Positions 60,082 to 64,000 of a stretch of 64,000 nucleotides of DNA are shown here, in pieces. The stretch lies in contig NZ_JAZIFX010000001.1 in assembly GCF_036634175.1 (NCBI RefSeq), positions 4,154,001 through 4,218,000 of the forward strand, in the 5' to 3' direction. Numbering within the stretch: the stretch's first letter is position 1; each line of letters begins with the position of its first letter. The notes under the pieces are model-generated. The model saw only the letters and a list, made by a program, of their open reading frames with translations. It ran no database searches and had not been told where the DNA came from. The stretch is from Streptomyces sp. P9-A2. Its GTDB lineage: Bacteria > Actinomycetota > Actinomycetes > Streptomycetales > Streptomycetaceae. Made by a program: the position numbers and the translations under genes.

Positions 60082-60213
60082 CCACCGACTTCAGCCGGTG
60101 GGGGAATCGAATCCCTGGTGTACGTTTCTGGTGTCCCGCAAGGGATCGGTTCGGGCTGGACCGCAACCCTCAGGTGGGAAGCCCCCTTCCTTCGGGAGGG
60201 GGAGCGGAGTCAC
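60082..60213 (+). mobile_element. orphan end-like sequence of an IS200/IS605 (tnpB-type) element
   Basis: Two hairpins typical of the right ends of IS200/IS605 elements are present: CCACCGACTTCAGCCGGTGG (60082-60101) and the CCCCCTTCC-TTCG-GGAGGGGG stem (60182-60202). The latter is followed by GAGCGGAGTCAC, which resembles the usual end. There is no tnpA or tnpB around; the 59833-60299 gap has no other gene. It may be a relic end or a stand-alone omega-RNA-like segment. Confidence 0.45.
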
Positions 60214-60299
60214 AGGTGCCTTGTACGCGCCCCTGCGCGGCCGATCTGAGGGCGCCCCCGCTTGGGACCTTCGTGGACAGTTCGCTAGTGTCTCGGGCC

Positions 60300-60497
60300 A
60301 TGGCTAACTCCCAGCCCCCGCAGGGCAACCACGACCCCGCCGGCAGCACCCAGATGTTCCGCGCGTTCGTCGACGACGCCCCTCAGGGGCAGCAGGCCGC
60401 CACGACGAGCGGTGGCGGTCCCCGTATCGGTCTGATCATCGGCGTCGTCGTCGCCGTGGCGGTCGTCGCGGCCGTGGCCTGGCTGGCTCTGCGCTGA
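60300..60497 (+). CDS. small single-pass membrane protein
   Basis: The 65-residue product has a polar N-terminus (MANSQPPQGNHDPAGSTQMF) and one C-terminal membrane helix (IGLIIGVVVAVAVVAAVAWL). Similar small proteins lie beside sigN in other Streptomyces, from memory, but no function is known to me. The ATG is preceded by GTCTCGGGCC, a weak site. A near-perfect hairpin follows the stop. Confidence 0.75.
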   Translation: MANSQPPQGNHDPAGSTQMFRAFVDDAPQGQQAATTSGGGPRIGLIIGVVVAVAVVAAVAWLALR

Positions 60498-60516
60498 TCC
60501 GTCAGGTCCCGTCGGG

Positions 60517-60553
60517 TCCGTGTGTCCTGTCGGGGCCCGACAGGACACACGGA
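60517..60553. terminator. strong bidirectional terminator hairpin
   Basis: Arms TCCGTGTGTCCTGTCGGG and CCCGACAGGACACACGGA pair perfectly over 18 bp with almost no loop. It lies between the small membrane-protein gene and the converging sigN gene. Confidence 0.85.
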
Positions 60554-60659
60554 GGCCGCCGTTGCGCCCGTGAGGGACGCCCCGGCGGCCGTAGGTCCGT
60601 GTCCGGTCCGGTCCGGTGGCCGACGGTGGGAACCGATGGCTACCGGCGATCGATGTGTC

Positions 60660-61580
60660 TCAGTCCGAGATGAGGCCCTCGCGCAGTTGGGCCAGGGTCC
60701 GGGTGAGCAGCCGGGAGACGTGCATCTGGGAGATGCCGACCTCCTCGCCGATCTGTGACTGCGTCATGTTGGCGAAGAAGCGCAGCATGATGATGCGCCG
60801 CTCCCGGGGCGGCAGCTTGGCCAGCAGGGGCTTGAGCGACTCCCGGTACTCCACGCCCTCCAGTGCCGTGTCCTCGTAGCCGAGGCGGTCCGCGAGCGAG
60901 CCCTCGCCGCCGTCGTCCTCGGGCGCCGGGGAGTCCAGCGAGGACGCCGTGTACGCGTTGCCGACCGCGAGTCCGTCGACCACGTCTTCCTCGGACACGC
61001 CCAGTACCGCGGCGAGTTCGGGGACCGTCGGGGAGCGGTCGAGCTTCTGGGAGAGCTCGTCGCCGGCCTTCGTCAGCGCCAGGCGCAGCTCCTGAAGCCG
61101 GCGCGGCACGCGCACCGACCATGACGTGTCGCGGAAGAACCGCTTGATCTCACCGACCACCGTCGGCATCGCGAACGTAGGGAACTCCACGCCCCGTTCG
61201 CAGTCGAAGCGGTCGATCGCCTTGATCAGCCCGATGGTGCCGACCTGGACGATGTCCTCCATCGGCTCGTTGCGCGAGCGGAATCGGGCTGCCGCGTACC
61301 GCACCAGTGGGAGGTTGAGTTCGATCAGCGTGTCCCGGACGTAACCGCGCTCCGGACTGTTCTCGTCGAGTGCGGCGAGCCGCAGGAACAGGGAACGGGA
61401 CAGGGTGCGGGTGTCGATGGCCGCTGTGGCCGGTGTCGCCGGTGTTTCCGGAAGATCTGGAGTGGGCGCGGCCGCGAGGGCCGGGACATCGTCGATGGGG
61501 CCGAGTACGTCGAGAGCATTGGGAGCTGTCTCGCTCTCCGCGAGCGTGAGCACCTTCGAGCTGCCCTGGTCTGCGGACAT
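60660..61580 (-). CDS. sigN: SigB-type RNA polymerase sigma factor (SigN)
   Basis: The 306-residue sigma factor belongs to the SigB/F/G group. A variable Pro/Ala-rich N-terminus of about 65 residues precedes region 2 ([20 protein letters not shown], then [20 protein letters not shown]), region 3 ([19 protein letters not shown]) and region 4 ([20 protein letters not shown] with [20 protein letters not shown]). Gene order next to a SigF-like gene matches sigN in S. coelicolor, where it acts in aerial development. The ATG follows AAAGGGGGTGGC. No anti-sigma gene is adjacent; control would be by partner switching elsewhere. Confidence 0.85.
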   Translation of the reverse strand: MSADQGSSKVLTLAESETAPNALDVLGPIDDVPALAAAPTPDLPETPATPATAAIDTRTLSRSLFLRLAALDENSPERGYVRDTLIELNLPLVRYAAARFRSRNEPMEDIVQVGTIGLIKAIDRFDCERGVEFPTFAMPTVVGEIKRFFRDTSWSVRVPRRLQELRLALTKAGDELSQKLDRSPTVPELAAVLGVSEEDVVDGLAVGNAYTASSLDSPAPEDDGGEGSLADRLGYEDTALEGVEYRESLKPLLAKLPPRERRIIMLRFFANMTQSQIGEEVGISQMHVSRLLTRTLAQLREGLISD

Positions 61581-61694
61581 GCCACCCCCTTTGGGTCGCG
61601 GGACGGTCGCGGCGAACGTTCCTGTCCGAGGAACGCAGCCTTCACCTGAATACCGGAGCCGGAGCTTCGGCAAACGCGCTTCCGGCAGAATGTC

Positions 61695-61729
61695 ACATGT
61701 CGGCAACGCGCTGTAGTGACATGTCGACA
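61695..61729. promoter_or_regulatory. direct repeats ACATGTCGRCA upstream of sigN
   Basis: ACATGTCGGCA (61695-61705) and ACATGTCGACA (61719-61729) lie 24 bp apart, 115-150 bp before the sigN ATG. They could bind a regulator of sigN. I could not place a confident -10/-35 pair. Confidence 0.45.
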
Positions 61730-61825
61730 TCCATAGGGTGAATCAGCCCTGGAAACAAGGGGTCTGACGTGGTTTCAGGCCAGAAGCTCAAGTAAAGGCA
61801 CTGGTGAGCGATTCGCCCTCAGGGA

Positions 61826-62857
61826 TTACGCGTCGATCCTGTTTGCGGACCGCAGGCGCTGGAAGCTGCGTGCGAGCAACCGGGACACGTGCATTTGGGA
61901 GACGCCCAGTTCGGCGCTGATCTGGGACTGGGTGAGGTTGCTGTAGTACCGCAGCAGCAGGATCCGCTGTTCCCGCTCGGGGAGTTGGACGAGCAGATGC
62001 CGGACGAGGTCGCGGTGCTCGACGCCGTCCAGTGCCGGATCCTCGTAGCCGAGCCGGTCGAGCAGTCCGGGGAGTCCGTCGCCCTCCTGCGCGGCCTCGA
62101 GCGAGGTGGCGTGGTACGACCGCCCGGCCTCGATGCAGGAGAGCACCTCCTCCTCGGTGATGCGCAGCCGTCCGGCGATCTCGGCGGTCGTCGGGGAGCG
62201 CCCGAAGGCGGTCGTGAGGTCTTCGGTCGCGCTGTTGACCTGCACCCACAACTCATGCAGCCGGCGCGGTACGTGGACGGTGCGGACGTTGTCGCGGAAG
62301 TACCGCTTGATCTCGCCGACCACCGTCGGCATCGCGAACGTCGGGAACTGCACGCCCCGCTCCGGGTCGAAACGGTCGATGGCGTTGATGAGCCCGATGG
62401 TCCCGACCTGGACCACGTCCTCCATCGGCTCGTTGCGCGAGCGGAAGCGGGCGGCCGCGTAGCGCACGAGCGGCAGGTTGGCCTCGATGAGCGCGGCGCG
62501 TACGCGGGTGTGCTCCGGCGTGCCCGGCTGGAGGTTCTTGAGCTGGCCGAAGAGCACCTGGGTCAGCGCCCGGGTGTCCGCCCCGCGGCGCTTGGCGGGT
62601 GACAGGGCGGCAGGCGGGGATGCGGTGGAGGAGGGACCGGCGGGCGTGGTGGAGAGAGGGGCGGGAGGAGGGACGGAGGGGGAGGCGGGAGGAGGGGCGG
62701 AGGAGGGAGGGGCGGCGCAGGGTGGGCCGACGAGTGGGGCCGGGGTGTCCGGGGACTGAGCCGGAGCCGGAGTCAGGGCGGACACCTGGTCCTGGGGCGG
62801 CGCAGTACTGGCCGACACGGTCAACGCCACCTCTTCATCGGTCGACTCATCCGTCAA
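61826..62857 (-). CDS. sigF: SigB-type RNA polymerase sigma factor (SigF)
   Basis: The 343-residue sigma factor has an N-terminal extension of about 90 Pro/Ala/Ser-rich residues, longer than I recall for S. coelicolor SigF. The conserved body reads [15 protein letters not shown], then region 2 ([32 protein letters not shown]), region 3 ([20 protein letters not shown]) and region 4 ([37 protein letters not shown]). Together with the downstream sigN this matches the sigN-sigF pair of S. coelicolor, where SigF is needed for spore maturation and pigment. The start assigned is an ATG ([12 protein letters not shown]); a start within the extension cannot be excluded. Confidence 0.87.
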   Translation of the reverse strand: MTDESTDEEVALTVSASTAPPQDQVSALTPAPAQSPDTPAPLVGPPCAAPPSSAPPPASPSVPPPAPLSTTPAGPSSTASPPAALSPAKRRGADTRALTQVLFGQLKNLQPGTPEHTRVRAALIEANLPLVRYAAARFRSRNEPMEDVVQVGTIGLINAIDRFDPERGVQFPTFAMPTVVGEIKRYFRDNVRTVHVPRRLHELWVQVNSATEDLTTAFGRSPTTAEIAGRLRITEEEVLSCIEAGRSYHATSLEAAQEGDGLPGLLDRLGYEDPALDGVEHRDLVRHLLVQLPEREQRILLLRYYSNLTQSQISAELGVSQMHVSRLLARSFQRLRSANRIDA

Positions 62858-62942
62858 AAGCGGTCATAGCATCACAAGACATGCTCGTCGTGTGCAAGCA
62901 CCGCATATTCCGTGTTGAGGTCACGTCGTACCGATCATGCGC

Positions 62943-62970
62943 AAAAACCCCCCATCGTCGCGACGGGGGG
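62943..62970 (-). terminator. intrinsic terminator downstream of the Dabb gene
   Basis: On the minus strand a CCCCCC...GGGGGG stem with an inner GTCGCGAC palindrome is followed by TTTTT, a textbook layout rare in this genome. It follows the stop of the Dabb gene by about 16 bases. Confidence 0.8.
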
Positions 62971-62986
62971 CTGCTGGGGCGGAGGC

Positions 62987-63283
62987 TCAGAACTCGTAGT
63001 CGGCGATCACCCACGTGGCGAACTCGCGCCACAGCCCGACGCCCGCCTGATGCTCCGGGTGCTCCACGTAGCGGCGCAGCGCGTCGGCGTCGTCGAACGC
63101 CGAGTTGATGGCGAAGTCGTAGGCGATGGGCCGGTCGCTGATGTTCCAGGCGCACTCCCAGAAGCGGATCTCCGGGATTCTGCCCTCGAGCGAGCGGAAC
63201 GCCTCCTCGCCCGCCACGACGCGCGGATCATCGCGTTCCACGCCCGCGTTCAGCCTGAAGAGGACCAGGTGGCGGATCATCAT
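62987..63283 (-). CDS. Dabb (stress-responsive A/B barrel) family protein
   Basis: The 98-residue protein is a small alpha+beta barrel of the Dabb family. It has the starting IRHLVLFRLNAGV strand, the central YDFAINSAFDDADALRRYVEHPEH motif and a C-terminal VIADYEF. Members include olivetolic-acid-cyclase-like and stress-induced proteins; the role here is unknown. Its ATG overlaps the stop of the small membrane-protein gene upstream (ATGA), so the two are co-translated. An alternative ATG is the next codon. Confidence 0.88.
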   Translation of the reverse strand: MMIRHLVLFRLNAGVERDDPRVVAGEEAFRSLEGRIPEIRFWECAWNISDRPIAYDFAINSAFDDADALRRYVEHPEHQAGVGLWREFATWVIADYEF

Positions 63284-63456
63284 TCACCCCCGCTTGCGAG
63301 CCATGTCATGAAGTCCCCGACGGCGGTCGCCGCATCGGATATGCCCTCGAACGCTATCTGGACGTAGTCGGCCGCCTTGGCGGGATCCGTGATGATCACA
63401 TACAGCGCGAAGACCACGAGGACGTAGACGGCGACCTTCTTGGCGTTCACCGCCAT
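63280..63456 (-). CDS. small single-pass membrane protein (58 residues)
   Basis: The frame starts MAVNAKKVAVYVLVVFALYV, giving a positively charged start and one membrane helix, and continues IITDPAKAADYVQIAFEGIS to a short tail ending ASGGE. A GGGGAGGG sequence seven bases before the ATG is a strong ribosome-binding site, and the stop overlaps the Dabb start codon. The tight coupling and codon bias make it convincing despite its size. The function is unknown. Confidence 0.8.
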   Translation of the reverse strand: MAVNAKKVAVYVLVVFALYVIITDPAKAADYVQIAFEGISDAATAVGDFMTWLASGGE

Positions 63457-63544
63457 CGCGGCCCTCCCCTGTCACTGTTGCGCACTGGTGCCACTGCTGT
63501 GCACAGACGTCACCCTTGCTGCCGAGCGGGCCCATGATCGCACG

Positions 63545-63572
63545 AAGGGCCCCATCTGACGACGGGGCCCTT
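63545..63572. terminator. hairpin beside a tRNA-like fragment
   Basis: Arms AAGGGCCCC and GGGGCCCTT pair around ATCTGACGAC. It lies beside the tRNA 3'-end-like fragment, in the position a tRNA terminator would occupy if a tRNA had once been encoded on the minus strand. Confidence 0.65.
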
Positions 63573-63580
63573 CAGGAGGG

Positions 63581-63609
63581 GTAGCGGTGGGACGTGAACC
63601 CACGGTGAC
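63581..63609 (-). pseudogene. tRNA 3'-end fragment (T-arm and acceptor half)
   Basis: Read on the minus strand, the segment GTCACCGTGGGTTCACGTCC leading into CACCGCTAC looks like the T-arm and 3' acceptor of a tRNA. The stem GTGGG/CCCAC is intact, but the loop TTCACGT lacks the invariant A58. No D-arm, anticodon arm or matching 5' acceptor is found on either side. It may be the leftover of an integration event at a tRNA gene. Confidence 0.4.
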
Positions 63610-63653
63610 TTGCGACATACTCCCTTTCGAGGTCTGTTCGCCCCGTCCGAGGC

Positions 63654-63833
63654 ATGATCAGGAGCCGTTCACAGGCGTTCATCACCCAGCTCATCATCCT
63701 GGCCGCCGCCGCCGCCGCCGTCGTCGTCGTCGGCTGGATCGCCGTCCAGGTGCTCGGTCTTGGCGGTCGCAAGGGCGGCACCACGGCGAACGTCCGCAAG
63801 GCCGTCCTCCAGCGCAACCACTTCCACGGCTAG
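63654..63833 (+). CDS. small single-pass membrane protein (59 residues), tentative
   Basis: The frame starts MIRSRSQAFITQLIILAAAA, with one helix rich in Ala and Val, then GWIAVQVLGLGGRKGG and a basic tail ending NHFHG. Codon third positions are GC-rich, which favours coding. The ribosome-binding site is poor: GAGG is only one base from the ATG. Its stop overlaps the end of the convergent gene at the right edge. Function unknown; the start may be wrong. Confidence 0.45.
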   Translation: MIRSRSQAFITQLIILAAAAAAVVVVGWIAVQVLGLGGRKGGTTANVRKAVLQRNHFHG

Positions 63834-64000
63834 GGCATGCCGCTGACCTGGCGCTTACCGCCCAGGAGCTGACCCATCACCATCACGATGAGGCCGGTCA
63901 CCATGAGCACGCTGCCTGTTATGGTCCCCCACTGTCGGATGCCGATGCCGTTGATCACCAGCCCGAAGACCACCTGGCAGCACAGGCCGACGGCAGCCAC
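63830..64000 (-). CDS. membrane protein, C-terminal part (5' end beyond the window)
   Basis: The frame is open from the right edge and ends at a TAG. The 56 residues visible contain two hydrophobic stretches (VAAVGLCCQVVFGLVINGIG and SVLMVTGLIVMVMGQLLGG) and finish KRQVSGMP. It looks like the last two helices of a small integral membrane protein of unknown family. The start lies outside the window. Confidence 0.6.
   Translation of the reverse strand: MAAVGLCCQVVFGLVINGIGIRQWGTITGSVLMVTGLIVMVMGQLLGGKRQVSGMP

Overview
The window is high-GC actinobacterial DNA, almost certainly from the central part of a Streptomyces chromosome. The evidence is extreme third-position G+C, frequent GTG starts, four-base stop/start overlaps, one perfect ParB site (parS) with two near matches, clusters of DnaA boxes, and a gene order (serS, pheA, dtpA/Sco copper cluster, ECF sigma factor, sigN/sigF) that, from memory, matches the core region to one side of oriC in S. 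coelicolor. I saw no biosynthetic gene cluster, prophage or CRISPR array. The window is mostly core housekeeping and regulatory DNA with scattered relics of mobile elements.

Layout. 1-3.3 kb is a decayed patch: the end of a PIN-like gene, a truncated luciferase-like oxidoreductase, and a DUF72 gene broken by an IS3-family element and also frameshifted. 3.4-6.4 kb holds a hypothetical gene, RNA 2'-phosphotransferase (kptA) and an EphD-like hydrolase/dehydrogenase fusion. 6.8-10.4 kb is a four-gene ABC exporter operon. 11.2-15.0 kb has an atypical tRNA-Ser, a HAD phosphatase coupled to serS, a roughly 600-bp intergenic region with six DnaA boxes, and pheA. 15.1-21.7 kb is an extracytoplasmic copper-handling cluster on the minus strand (YcnI, Sco, PCuAC chaperone, CopC/CopD fusion, Tat-exported DyP peroxidase). 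21.9-32.7 kb carries regulators and housekeeping genes: two HATPase anti-sigma-like proteins, a GAF/PP2C phosphatase, aminopeptidase P, a degenerate prim-pol protein, a DUF5926 protein, a glycerophosphodiesterase and an HtrA-like protease.

32.7-39.9 kb: tRNA-Ser(TGA), the first of two nearly identical 162-bp inverted-repeat elements, small unknown genes, an intact prim-pol gene with a LexA-like box at its start, a secreted small protein, a SigE-type ECF sigma factor and an acyl-CoA synthetase. 40.0-44.8 kb is one 1,590-residue PAS/pseudo-histidine-kinase/receiver protein with a very long low-complexity linker. 45.2-49.9 kb has tRNA-Ser(GCT) and tRNA-Arg(ACG), a potassium channel, a MarR regulator with operator-like repeats, and small metabolic genes. 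50.1-56.4 kb is a coupled two-component system followed by a GT2-GtrA-GT39 protein read as one frame. 56.5-60 kb has an F420-type oxidoreductase, the second 162-bp element, an MFS exporter with its MarR regulator, and an orphan IS200/IS605-type end. 60.3-64 kb has the tandem stress/development sigma factors sigN and sigF and several very small membrane-protein genes running off the right edge.

Functional themes are envelope copper delivery, ABC and MFS export, and layered sigma-factor, anti-sigma and phosphatase regulation. The most unusual features are the 162-bp repeat pair, the ectopic DnaA-box cluster, the SOS-like box on prim-pol, the giant pseudokinase and the glycosyltransferase fusion.
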